From Demequina aurantiaca (GTDB taxonomy: Bacteria > Actinomycetota > Actinomycetes > Actinomycetales > Demequinaceae), in NCBI RefSeq assembly GCF_000975135.1, contig NZ_BBRF01000001.1, positions 1,304,380 to 1,368,379 of the forward strand: a DNA stretch of 64,000 nucleotides. Direction: 5' to 3'. The position numbers and the translations under genes are program-made. Shown here one piece after another: positions 8,610 through 16,067 of this stretch (its first letter is position 1; every line of letters begins with the position of its first letter). Below the pieces are notes generated by a model, which did not search any database, was not told the origin of the DNA, and saw only the letters and a program-made list of their open reading frames with translations.

Positions 8610-9142
8610 GTATGGAAGCTGACGGCTTCTCAATCCGTCTGCTAGACGAGGCCAAGCGTTTTCTCGAGAAAGCGGAAGTGGCGTCCGGCGATGAGCAGGA
8701 CGCATGCCTTCACGCGGCATTGATTGTCGGGTTCAGTGCGCTTGAATCACACCTGAACGGCATCGCCGAAGAATTGTCATCCCGTACCAATACAGACCTC
8801 CTCCACAAAGCGATCCTTCTTGAAAAAGACATCAAGATTGAAAACGGAGTGTGGAACCTTGGTAAGGACAAGTTCTATCGGCTCGAAGACCGGATAGCGT
8901 TCCTGGCTGCGGAATACTCCGGCAAGGCGCCTTCGGCCTTTACCTGGTGGTCCTCCCTGCGCGACGGGATGAAGGTGCGCAACTCTCTCGTCCATCCCCG
9001 TGACGCCATCGTGCTGAAGTTGTCGGACGTGCAGAGGTTCTTAGGCGCGATTGTTGAAGCCCTCAACGACATTTACCTCGGCGTCTTCAAGAAGGGGCAC
9101 CCGTCGTTCAACCGCGGACTCCAGTCGACAATGTCCTTCTGA
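8606..9142 (+). CDS. HEPN-like protein with R-x4-H motif
   Basis: A 178-residue, mostly helical protein. Residues 125-130 read RNSLVH, which matches the R-x4-6-H motif of HEPN ribonucleases, with a polar residue directly after Arg as is usual; HPRD follows. The N-terminal half (ACLHAALIVGFSALESHLNGIAEEL) looks like the first helices of the HEPN bundle. HEPN proteins are toxins or RNase effectors in toxin-antitoxin and abortive-infection systems. The gene overlaps the DGQHR gene by 4 bases; an alternative ATG is at 8612. It is either the effector of a two-gene system or a non-catalytic HEPN partner. Confidence 0.7.
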   Translation: MSMEADGFSIRLLDEAKRFLEKAEVASGDEQDACLHAALIVGFSALESHLNGIAEELSSRTNTDLLHKAILLEKDIKIENGVWNLGKDKFYRLEDRIAFLAAEYSGKAPSAFTWWSSLRDGMKVRNSLVHPRDAIVLKLSDVQRFLGAIVEALNDIYLGVFKKGHPSFNRGLQSTMSF

Positions 9143-9228
9143 CAGGTGTCGCCGTTTAATTGTTTGAGGCCCGGGATAGTGCCATGCAGGCCGACTCGCT
9201 TGTCAACTCGCGATAGCTTGGCAAGTGC

Positions 9229-9261
9229 CGGAACGCGGTGGAGTTCCGCTTCGCGCTCTAA
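9229..9261 (+). repeat. ychF-tail repeat R2
   Basis: CGG AAC GCG GTG GAG TTC CGC TTC GCG CTC TAA encodes RNAVEFRFAL-stop. The copy lacks the GGTTATTC upstream box seen in R1 and R4 but shares a downstream CTAAcATCTgGTGACGG block with R3. It sits in a 290-base gene-free stretch (9143-9432) that otherwise shows no gene. Confidence 0.6.
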
Positions 9262-9432
9262 CATCTGGTGACGGGTTCCTCGCGAGATCTGTCCGAATCG
9301 AGTTTCGGTTGCAACGTGCTGGCTGAAGTTAGCTACTGAGTGCCTGGTGAGTAGCCAGTAGGTTGGTTCTACAGCGCTTCACCGTGCCAGCAGTATGCAG
9401 CGTGGTTGGGATCCTTGATTTGGGGGAGATTC

Positions 9433-10887
9433 TTGGACGGGGGGAACTTGAGCAGTGGCGACGAAGTCGATGGCTTTCTCGAGCGGGAGTTCGTCGCCGC
9501 TCCAAAGGTGCTGACGTCGAGCCTCTATCACTACACCTCTTCGGACGCTGCCATTCTGGGAATTCTTGCCAATCGAAGCATCCGGATGTCTCCTTTCCAG
9601 GGGACGAACGATCTTTGGGAGTCTCGGCCCCTTTGGCCGAACCTTGAGGGCGAGTCTAGCCGCGGCGAGTCCACTCACGAGGATGTCGTCAGTATCTGGG
9701 AGGACATCGATCGCTACATTCGGGGATACTCGAAGGTGGCGTGCTTCACCCAAGACTGGGAACTGCCAGCTTCAGCAATGCGGCCAGATGCGCTTCGCGG
9801 TTGGGCCCACTTGTCATTATGGGCGCATTACGGAGCCAGGCACACCGGTGTGTGTCTTCGGTTCGACCGAGACCGGCTTGTAGCCGCTTTTGAGGCCGGG
9901 CGGGAGAACGCCATCCATCAATTCCACGGGTCGGTCCGGTATCGCAGTGCGGAATTTGGAGACGGACCCCATGGCATCAGCCTTGAGCAAGCTGAGGAGT
10001 TCGGTATCGATGCTGTTGCGCTTCGATACGCACACGTTCATCGCGACCGAGTATTCTTCCGCAAGCATGCGGATTGGGCCAGTGAGGCCGAATTCAGATT
10101 GGTCCGAACAGACCTTTCCACCGAACCGCACTATTTCGACATCACTGATGCCCTCACCGGCGTCGTGTTGGGAGATGCATTCCCGAACGACCGGATGCCG
10201 GCGTTGCTCGCGATGCTGGCCAACTTCGACGATGTGGAGCTGCTGCAGGCTAGGTTCCACAACCGCGCTTTCCATCTGTTCCCTAGAGAAGCGCTTGCTG
10301 AGCCCGAGCCACCACCCACGCCAATGCCGACGACCGCTTCAACGATTCCGCCGCGGCGCCCCGGGGATCTCGCCCATCGACTGGACTCGCTTGAAGAGGC
10401 GGAACGGACCGCGGGCACCGACCGACAGGCAGCGATTCAGGTTGCTGCACCCGTGCTCCAGACATGGCATGAAGGCCTCTGGGAGCGGCCTGAGCTGTGT
10501 GCGGACTGGTCGCGCATTCTCGTTAACTTTTATCCCCATGCAACTGCGATCCCAGAGGAAGAGCGGTGCAAGCGTCCGGGAGTTCCGGGCGAAGTCATCG
10601 CCTACGAGGCTGGGCTCATGATGGTCGGTGAACATCAACCGCAATACAGCTTCACTTGGGTCATGGCGATCGCTCTCCAGATCATGCCAAGCGGCGCAGG
10701 GCGACTGCATGCGTGCATCACGACGGAGGAATGGAGAATAGCAGGCAACGACCGGCGGGAGCTCTACCGAAACGTACGCGACGCGAGTCCGGACGAGCTC
10801 GTGGAAGCGTCGCGCGAAGTGCTGGCGGGTCTGATTGAAGCGCTACCAGATGCTCGATCAAAGTTTGATGAACTCCGTGGAGCGTGA
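9433..10887 (+). CDS. DUF2971-domain protein with C-terminal extension
   Basis: About 484 residues from TTG 9433, which has GGGGGAG four bases upstream; TTG 9406 and TTG 9448 are alternatives. The N-terminal part (about 20-300) has the DUF2971 pattern: LYHYTSSDA, an RMSPFQGTNDLWE region, WAHYGARHTGVCLRFD, and a late FRKHADWASEAEFRLVR. DUF2971 proteins are frequent in defence islands and have been linked to ADP-ribosyltransferase-like folds, but their chemistry is not settled. After a Pro-rich linker (about 303-320) a second part of about 160 residues is unfamiliar to me. The gene is alone between repeats R2 and R3, with no antitoxin-like partner. Confidence 0.65.
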   Translation: MDGGNLSSGDEVDGFLEREFVAAPKVLTSSLYHYTSSDAAILGILANRSIRMSPFQGTNDLWESRPLWPNLEGESSRGESTHEDVVSIWEDIDRYIRGYSKVACFTQDWELPASAMRPDALRGWAHLSLWAHYGARHTGVCLRFDRDRLVAAFEAGRENAIHQFHGSVRYRSAEFGDGPHGISLEQAEEFGIDAVALRYAHVHRDRVFFRKHADWASEAEFRLVRTDLSTEPHYFDITDALTGVVLGDAFPNDRMPALLAMLANFDDVELLQARFHNRAFHLFPREALAEPEPPPTPMPTTASTIPPRRPGDLAHRLDSLEEAERTAGTDRQAAIQVAAPVLQTWHEGLWERPELCADWSRILVNFYPHATAIPEEERCKRPGVPGEVIAYEAGLMMVGEHQPQYSFTWVMAIALQIMPSGAGRLHACITTEEWRIAGNDRRELYRNVRDASPDELVEASREVLAGLIEALPDARSKFDELRGA

Positions 10888-10933
10888 GTATGAGGAGAGC
10901 TACCCAAGGACCTGACGGCGGTTGTATGCCTTG

Positions 10934-10980
10934 AGGCTATTTGGTCACGGAACGTGGTGGCCTTAGGTTTCGCGCCCTAA
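10934..10980 (+). repeat. ychF-tail repeat R3 (most diverged)
   Basis: CGG AAC GTG GTG at 10948-10959 is followed by a diverged GCC TTA GGT TTC GCG CCC TAA, encoding RNVVALGFAP-stop. The bases upstream (GGCTATTTGGTCACGGAAC) match the R1/R4 element end with substitutions. The copy is decayed but aligned at every codon. Confidence 0.5.
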
Positions 10981-11086
10981 TGTCTTGTGACGGTGACGCC
11001 ACTACTGCTCACCAGCCTGGGCTCTTTCACTCGGCGCGCGGGTATGTGGCCTATGCAAGAAGGACCGCGGCTTGCGCTCTGCAGGA

Positions 11087-12007
11087 TCACGAAGACTCGA
11101 TGACCCGCCAGCGGAACGTGACGTACGGCGCGATGTAGAGGACGTCCGTGCTCTCTCGCTGCACGTCCAGTATCTCTACGACAGCGAGCCGACCGTGTTC
11201 ATTCATTAGTACTACGCGCTCGCCGATGCGCGGGGTCACAGTGCGACCGGGTACGAGGTGCTCCTCCAGCGCCCCGTCGTCGGTCGTCGCGCTACGGACC
11301 AGTCCGACGGCCTTCACCGTGTCCCTGTAGACGTACACCGAGTCATTGCCGCAACCGCTCACGTGAAGTGCAAACTCGGAGACTCCAAAGCCCCATCGGA
11401 ATGTCTTCTGAGGTGCGTCGTCGTAGGAAAATTGGATCTCGCCCGTTAGTTCTGGGCTACGCCATTGGGAGGGCTCTGTTCGTGCGGCTTGGTGGTCTAG
11501 CCGAGTGGCTCGCTCGCGTAAAGTCGCGATCGACGTGGCGCTGTCTCGGTTGGCAGGGAGCCCGGCGACCCAGCGCCATAGGTCCTCGATCTGTTCGGAG
11601 CCGGGGAACTGTTGCAGACTCGCTGGAGCGTAGTTGAAGACGAACCCCCTAGGCAACCTGCTGCCGATCCAATCGGGTAGTAGGCAATTCGGGTTGTCGA
11701 CGAAGAGTGCGGTTAGCCAGGAGGGTTCGTGGGTCTCGAAGGCCTCGGCAATCCAGCGATTCTCCTTGCCGACCCCAGATTCGGGCAGCGTGTTTGCACG
11801 CTCGACGTAGTTCTCGTCCATGATGAGAAGGACTCGCCTGGAATCGGTAACCCGCCTCATGAACCCGTTGAGGTCTTCGCCATAGTCGACATCAGCGTCC
11901 AGAAGCACGTTGAAGCCAAGCGCCTTGAGTTGGGCGGCTAGCAGGTGCACCCACTCCCGGTGCTTCACCGACGTCCACGCGTACGAGACGAACAGGTCTG
12001 CGCTCAC
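11087..12007 (-). CDS. SEFIR/TIR-domain protein
   Basis: About 306 residues from GTG 12007, giving the start SADLFVSYAWTSVKHREWV, the first strand and helix of SEFIR/TIR domains; the longer upstream frame is only antisense-like sequence overlapping the neighbour. The domain covers about residues 1-165 and includes LGFNVLLDADVDYGEDL, RRVLLIMDENYVERAN and GVGKENRWIAEAFE, where the Glu could be the catalytic residue of NAD-cleaving TIR enzymes. The remaining C-terminal half is beta-rich and unknown. Bacterial TIR proteins often act as NAD-depleting effectors or signal generators in phage defence. It follows a membrane-protein gene after 17 bases, which suggests a two-gene operon. Confidence 0.72.
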   Translation of the reverse strand: MSADLFVSYAWTSVKHREWVHLLAAQLKALGFNVLLDADVDYGEDLNGFMRRVTDSRRVLLIMDENYVERANTLPESGVGKENRWIAEAFETHEPSWLTALFVDNPNCLLPDWIGSRLPRGFVFNYAPASLQQFPGSEQIEDLWRWVAGLPANRDSATSIATLRERATRLDHQAARTEPSQWRSPELTGEIQFSYDDAPQKTFRWGFGVSEFALHVSGCGNDSVYVYRDTVKAVGLVRSATTDDGALEEHLVPGRTVTPRIGERVVLMNEHGRLAVVEILDVQRESTDVLYIAPYVTFRWRVIESS

Positions 12008-12024
12008 TGGTTCGCCCCCACGCT

Positions 12025-12756
12025 CTATTGCGAGTCCTTTGTGACTGCGCTGGGGTCTCGTGGCAGATCTGCCACGAGACCGTTCGGCCCGTACCAACGC
12101 CGTTCCCCTGAGGTGAAGCTCACTTCGCCGACAAGCCTGTCGCCGTGGACCCAACCGGTGAGGTCCGGCTCGTTGTTCCCAACCTCCGGTTTGAACCCCC
12201 ATGGGCGAGATTCTTCGCGGCGGACATCTGGCGGGGGGAATGCTGAAGGCGTTCGGTGGCCCCCGCCTACGGCGCACAGGGACCGCCGCACATATTCGAT
12301 GTAGTTCAGCAGGTCGCTGGCGTCGCGGCGCCGCAACTCGTCGGGGCGATCCGGTTGTTTTGACTGGTTGTAGCGGACCAACCAGATAAGCCCGTCCCAT
12401 CGCTCGCGGACCTCCGCGGGAAGCGCGTGAGCTTCGCTAGACCCTGCTTGCAGCAGCACCGAAGCACGTCGGTTGCGTTCGTGGTGAACGTCCGCTGTGG
12501 CTCGGACTCTCACGAAGGAGGCTGAGCGGTCTTCGTCATCTTGCTTCACGGTCGTGAAATCCGCGAGCGCCGCGATCAGCCGGTCCGCTGCGAAGGAACG
12601 GCGCCGATCTTCTTCGACGCGCTGTGCTTCTTGCCGCTCTTTCGCGGCGAGGTCCGTCTCATGCTTCAGCACCTTGGCCGTTTGGCGTGAGCCTACCCAG
12701 GCAGAGAGGACACCACCAACCAGCGCGCCTAAGAGTGCTGCCAGTAGTTCGGTCAT
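12025..12756 (-). CDS. Membrane-anchored coiled-coil protein next to the TIR gene
   Basis: A 243-residue protein with one N-terminal transmembrane helix (ELLAALLGALVGGVLSAWVG), then a charged coiled coil (about 25-75, rich in Glu, Lys and Arg) and a soluble domain I do not recognise. ATG 12756 is preferred because TACATT lies 7 nt upstream (leaderless pattern); a TTG start 9 bases further out is less likely. It is co-directional with the SEFIR/TIR gene and 17 bases upstream of it, so it may be the sensor, anchor or regulator of that protein. Function is inferred only from position. Confidence 0.65.
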   Translation of the reverse strand: MTELLAALLGALVGGVLSAWVGSRQTAKVLKHETDLAAKERQEAQRVEEDRRRSFAADRLIAALADFTTVKQDDEDRSASFVRVRATADVHHERNRRASVLLQAGSSEAHALPAEVRERWDGLIWLVRYNQSKQPDRPDELRRRDASDLLNYIEYVRRSLCAVGGGHRTPSAFPPPDVRREESRPWGFKPEVGNNEPDLTGWVHGDRLVGEVSFTSGERRWYGPNGLVADLPRDPSAVTKDSQ

Positions 12757-12892
12757 GTTGAACAATGTAGCTTCTGGGACCGACAGTGCCCGCGCGCTGG
12801 CACACTACCTCATGACACCCAGGAGGACGCGGTCGCTCGAGACACTTCGGCAAGATGCTGCCGTGCGGGCACCGGTGAACGATGCAGCACAG

Positions 12893-12939
12893 AGGTTATT
12901 CGGCTACGGAACGTGGTGGAGTTCCGCTTTAACGTCTAG
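12893..12939 (+). repeat. ychF-tail repeat R4 (right end of the island)
   Basis: The last codons GTG GTG GAG TTC CGC TTT AAC GTC TAG encode VVEFRFNV-stop, identical in peptide to the true YchF C-terminus but with GC-rich host-like codons. It is the outermost copy, and upstream it shares the GGTTATTCSGCTACGGAAC block with R1. It is probably the original ychF end displaced by about 7 kb. Confidence 0.65.
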
Positions 12940-13100
12940 CGGTAGTAGCCCTCTTCGCTATGCAGTGAGCGCGATCAGATCGTTCGGCAGCAACATCGCC
13001 GAATGACTGTGGCAGCGTGAGCGGGTGCCCCACATCGATACCGGAGGTCCTCACCTATTCCGTCACGCCAGGCTGCTCACCAACTCAGTAAGACGAACAC
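12940..13100. other. Intergenic stretch right of the island
   Basis: No reading frame or structured element is convincing here. With R4 and the bases back to 12757 it forms a gene-free gap of about 340 bases between the membrane-protein gene and the glutamine amidotransferase gene. Confidence 0.5.
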
Positions 13101-14057
13101 CTAGCCCGCTGAGACATTCAGTGTGTTGATGGTTTTGGTGACGCGCTCACCGTCTTTCTCGAGGAAGACGATCTCGCCGAACTCGAGATGCGACCAGTCG
13201 TCACCCTCGGTCAAGGGCTCGGAGGCGAATATGACACCAGTCGCGTCATCCTCGCCGCACTCCTCAAAGTTATAGGTCGTTGCGTCGTGTTCGAAGTTGC
13301 GCCCCATCAGCAGGTACATCGGTTCGAGGAGCATCGAAAGGGCGAAGTCGTCGCTGTCAGGGGCTGACTTTCGCAGCTCCTTCCAGTCGCCGACGGGGTT
13401 GGTCTCACCGTGGTGACCGAGGCCGACGTTGACACCGATGATGCGGCCGGCCGACACGAGGGCCATCTTCAGCTTGGTCAGAGCGCCGAGGTCGAGTTCT
13501 TTCATCGCCTGGGCGATCAGCTTGATGAGCTTTTCGATCGCTCGTTGGACGTCCTCGTTGCTGTCACCTTCGAGCAGCGAGAGAAGCAGCACGTAGATGA
13601 ACTCGGTGTCCGTGTTTCCGCGCAATTGTTTTAGATACCGATCCTCGCAGTGCTGCAGCAACTCGCGCTGCAGGAGCTGCCAGTTGGGAAGGTATCCATT
13701 CTGGGCGACAATCCACGGCGTCTTCGCGAAGGAGAACGGGTGGCAGTTCTCGTCGACCATCACGACCTTCGAGTTGTACGCCGCGGCCCGCACGTGCGCC
13801 AGCATCGTGCTGGCCTGGAGGCTGGGGATCATCCGGCTGGCATTGTCGTCGTAAAAGGCCGCCATGGGTCGGCGGTAGATGAAGGGGTCTTCGGGCTTCA
13901 GCAAGTGCTCGCCCCAGATTCCGAATCCCCACCCGGCCAACTGGAGCTCGGGGTGCTGTTCGGGGTCGAGTGCCTGATTGATCAGGCTGTTCTGTGGCTT
14001 GAGTAGGAGGTTCTCCAGGGGTGTCTCAGGACCGAGGTAGGCGAGCACGCGGCACAT
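13101..14057 (-). CDS. Class II glutamine amidotransferase (YafJ/EgtC-like)
   Basis: A 318-residue protein that begins MCRVLAYLG, so that Cys2 becomes the N-terminal nucleophile after Met removal, as in Ntn-type glutamine amidotransferases. The family motifs are present: STMLAHVRAAAYN, ENCHPFSF, and a WIVAQNGYLPNW stretch equivalent to the GDNG region. The domain spans nearly the whole protein, with no fused synthetase. A good ribosome site (AAGGAGACGT) precedes the ATG. It does not sit in an ergothioneine operon, so a specific pathway is not supported; a stand-alone hydrolase releasing ammonia from glutamine or a gamma-glutamyl compound is most likely. Confidence 0.85.
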   Translation of the reverse strand: MCRVLAYLGPETPLENLLLKPQNSLINQALDPEQHPELQLAGWGFGIWGEHLLKPEDPFIYRRPMAAFYDDNASRMIPSLQASTMLAHVRAAAYNSKVVMVDENCHPFSFAKTPWIVAQNGYLPNWQLLQRELLQHCEDRYLKQLRGNTDTEFIYVLLLSLLEGDSNEDVQRAIEKLIKLIAQAMKELDLGALTKLKMALVSAGRIIGVNVGLGHHGETNPVGDWKELRKSAPDSDDFALSMLLEPMYLLMGRNFEHDATTYNFEECGEDDATGVIFASEPLTEGDDWSHLEFGEIVFLEKDGERVTKTINTLNVSAG

Positions 14058-14145
14058 ACGTCTCCTTCATTTGGCTCCTGCCATCCTATGCTCGTTGCAG
14101 GGTGCCGGTGATGGACGCGGTGGCGAATACGCGCCGGCGCGCGGG

Positions 14146-14157
14146 TAGTCTCGTGAG
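14146..14157 (+). promoter_or_regulatory. Leaderless -10 element for selO
   Basis: TAGTCT at 14146-14151 is followed by exactly 6 nt and ATG 14158; no ribosome site is present. Confidence 0.55.
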
Positions 14158-15621
14158 ATGAGTGCTTCAGCACAATCCACAGTGGCTTTCCACGATCGCT
14201 TCGCCCAGGCGCTCCCGGAAATGTGCACCCCATGGGAGGCGCAAAGGATTCACAGTCCTCAGTTGCTGGTGTTCAACGAGCCCCTGGCGGCAGAGATGGG
14301 CCTCGACCCCGCCGCCCTGCAAAGTTCTGACGGGTCGCGCCTCCTGACCGGCAACCTTGTCCCCGAGGGCGCCACTCCAGTCGCGCAGGTATATGCAGGG
14401 CATCAGTTTGGCCACTACTCTCCTCGGCTCGGTGACGGACGCGCGTTGCTGTTGGGTGAAATCGTCAATGCCAGCGGGAACCTCCGGGACGTCCACCTGA
14501 AGGGGTCCGGGCGTACACCTTTCGCCCGTGGTGGCGACGGCCAAGCGGCAGTGGGGCCGATGCTGCGCGAGTACATTCTCAGCGAGGCTATGCACGCCTT
14601 GGGTATTCCCACCACGCGGTCGCTCGCGGTGACGAGCACCGGTATGTCCGTTTATCGTGACACCGAGCTTCCGGGGGCTGTGCTGACACGGGTGGCTAGC
14701 AGTCATCTCCGCGTAGGGACCTTCCAATACGCGCGAGCCACGGGCGACGTCGAGCTTCTGCGCAGACTCGCAGATCATGCAATCGACCGTCACTACCCGG
14801 CTGCAGCGAAGGACGAGAATCCTTACCGTGCCTTGCTTACGGACGTCATTTCTGCTCAAGCGTCGCTGGTTGCTCAGTGGATGCTGACTGGCTTCGTTCA
14901 CGGAGTGATGAACACCGACAACATGACCATCTCGGGAGAGACCATCGACTACGGGCCCTGTGCGTTCATGGACGCCTTTAACCCCTCCACGGTCTACAGC
15001 TCAATCGACCAGGCGGGGCGCTACGCCTACGCCAACCAGCCCGCTGCAGCCGAGTGGAATCTCGCCCGTCTTGCGGAGTCACTGCTGCCGCTCCTTCACG
15101 AGGATGAACAGCGAGCGGTAGAGATTGCTACCGCGGCGATCGGAGGCTTCGAGGCAGATTACCTGGCCGCCTGGTCGAGGGGTGCGAGCGAGAAGATCGG
15201 TCTGCGCCACGAGGCGGACGGCGATGCCGCATCAGTGCTGGTGCAGGAGTTTTTTGCTCTTCTCGAGGAACATCAGGCAGACCTCACGTTGGCCTTCCAC
15301 CGCCTCGGCGCCGCCGCTTCCGGTTCAGCCGAGCAGGCGAGATTCCTTTTCGATGGTGCCGCAGGTTTCGATGATTGGATGGAGCGCTGGCTGCAGCTTG
15401 GCCCCGACCGCGACTTGATGAGCCATGTCAACCCCATTTATATCCCTCGTAACCACCTCGTCGAAGAGGCGCTTGCGTCGGCCACCGAGGGGGATCTGGC
15501 CCCGTTGCGTCAGCTTTTGAATACCGTGACCCGCCCCTACGAGGAGCGCCCGGGGCTAGAACGCTATGCCGCGCCGGCTCCCGCCGACTTTGGCGCGTAT
15601 AGAACTTTCTGCGGAACCTAG
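14158..15621 (+). CDS. selO: Protein adenylyltransferase SelO (YdiU family)
   Basis: The 487-residue pseudokinase-fold enzyme transfers AMP from ATP to protein hydroxyl groups and protects against oxidative stress in organisms studied. It shows the family blocks [59 protein letters not shown], and [11 protein letters not shown] with the metal-binding Asn/Asp pair, then [10 protein letters not shown]. The C-terminus ends TFCGT, keeping the conserved penultimate-region Cys where other homologues have Sec. Start at ATG 14158 is fixed by the -10 hexamer 6 nt upstream. Confidence 0.95.
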   Translation: MSASAQSTVAFHDRFAQALPEMCTPWEAQRIHSPQLLVFNEPLAAEMGLDPAALQSSDGSRLLTGNLVPEGATPVAQVYAGHQFGHYSPRLGDGRALLLGEIVNASGNLRDVHLKGSGRTPFARGGDGQAAVGPMLREYILSEAMHALGIPTTRSLAVTSTGMSVYRDTELPGAVLTRVASSHLRVGTFQYARATGDVELLRRLADHAIDRHYPAAAKDENPYRALLTDVISAQASLVAQWMLTGFVHGVMNTDNMTISGETIDYGPCAFMDAFNPSTVYSSIDQAGRYAYANQPAAAEWNLARLAESLLPLLHEDEQRAVEIATAAIGGFEADYLAAWSRGASEKIGLRHEADGDAASVLVQEFFALLEEHQADLTLAFHRLGAAASGSAEQARFLFDGAAGFDDWMERWLQLGPDRDLMSHVNPIYIPRNHLVEEALASATEGDLAPLRQLLNTVTRPYEERPGLERYAAPAPADFGAYRTFCGT

Positions 15622-15679
15622 TTCTCATCCTTACGGGTATCTTCCGAGGAGCAGGGTCACCATGAGGCCGCTGGCAAAT

Positions 15680-15717
15680 TAGTCAGCACTCACTGTATAG
15701 TCAGTGCATGCTGACTA
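15680..15717 (+). promoter_or_regulatory. Operator-promoter of the CmtR-like repressor
   Basis: TAGTCAGCA (15680-15688) and its complement TGCTGACTA (15709-15717) form a perfect inverted repeat around a second one, CACTG-TATAGT-CAGTG (15691-15706). The centre TATAGT (15696-15701) is a good -10 box and lies exactly 6 nt before ATG 15708. The operator therefore covers the -10, the probable transcription start and the first codons, as expected for an autorepressor. Confidence 0.7.
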
Positions 15718-16067
15718 TTACCTCTCGCCTTGACGTGATGAATCGGCTCGGCCGAGCGATGGCCGACCCGACTCGTTCCCGCATCCTGATGACCTTGCTT
15801 CGGGGGCCGAGTTACCCCGCGGTGTTGTCTCGGGAGTTGGGGTTGACGCGCTCCAATGTCTCGAATCACCTGGCGTGCCTCCGCGACTGCGGGATTGTGG
15901 TGGCGGAGCCCGAGGGAAGGCAAACGCGCTACGAGATCGCCGACCCCCACCTAGCAAGGGCGCTCACGGCGCTGGTGGACGCGACCCTCGCCGTCGACGA
16001 GAGCGCACCGTGCATCGACGCGGCGTGCTCCGTTCCCGGCTGCTGTGATGAGGGAGCTGAGCAGTGA
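15708..16067 (+). CDS. ArsR-family metal-sensing repressor, CmtR-like
   Basis: A 119-residue winged-helix repressor. The recognition helix region reads LTRSNVSNHLACLRDCG; the CLRDC pair matches the two Cys that bind Cd(II)/Pb(II) in mycobacterial CmtR. The C-terminus has another Cys cluster (CIDAACSVPGCC), which could supply the third ligand. Without metal, such repressors hold the operator; metal releases them. The downstream cation transporter overlaps by GTGA and is the obvious target. The mRNA is probably leaderless, with the start codon inside the operator. Confidence 0.88.
   Translation: MLTITSRLDVMNRLGRAMADPTRSRILMTLLRGPSYPAVLSRELGLTRSNVSNHLACLRDCGIVVAEPEGRQTRYEIADPHLARALTALVDATLAVDESAPCIDAACSVPGCCDEGAEQ

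Larger units (their letters stand above)
5847..12939. mobile_element. Accessory island at the ychF 3' end, split into four cassettes by ychF-tail repeats
   Basis: The segment begins at the ychF stop and ends at a repeat (12893-12939) that again encodes VVEFRFNV-stop. Three further related copies sit at 6954-7000, 9229-9261 and 10934-10980. Between copies lie one- or two-gene units whose products have defence-type domains (HEPN, DGQHR, SEFIR/TIR, DUF2971). Base composition looks less GC-rich than the flanks. Integration of elements into the 3' end of a conserved gene, which rebuilds the gene tail, is a well-known behaviour of tyrosine recombinases. No recombinase, excisionase or replication gene is visible here, so mobility is inferred from the repeat pattern alone. 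Confidence 0.65.

Noticed and set aside
5847-12939. Prophage origin of the island
   Set aside because: No phage structural, lysis or replication gene is present, and the units are only 1-2.3 kb.
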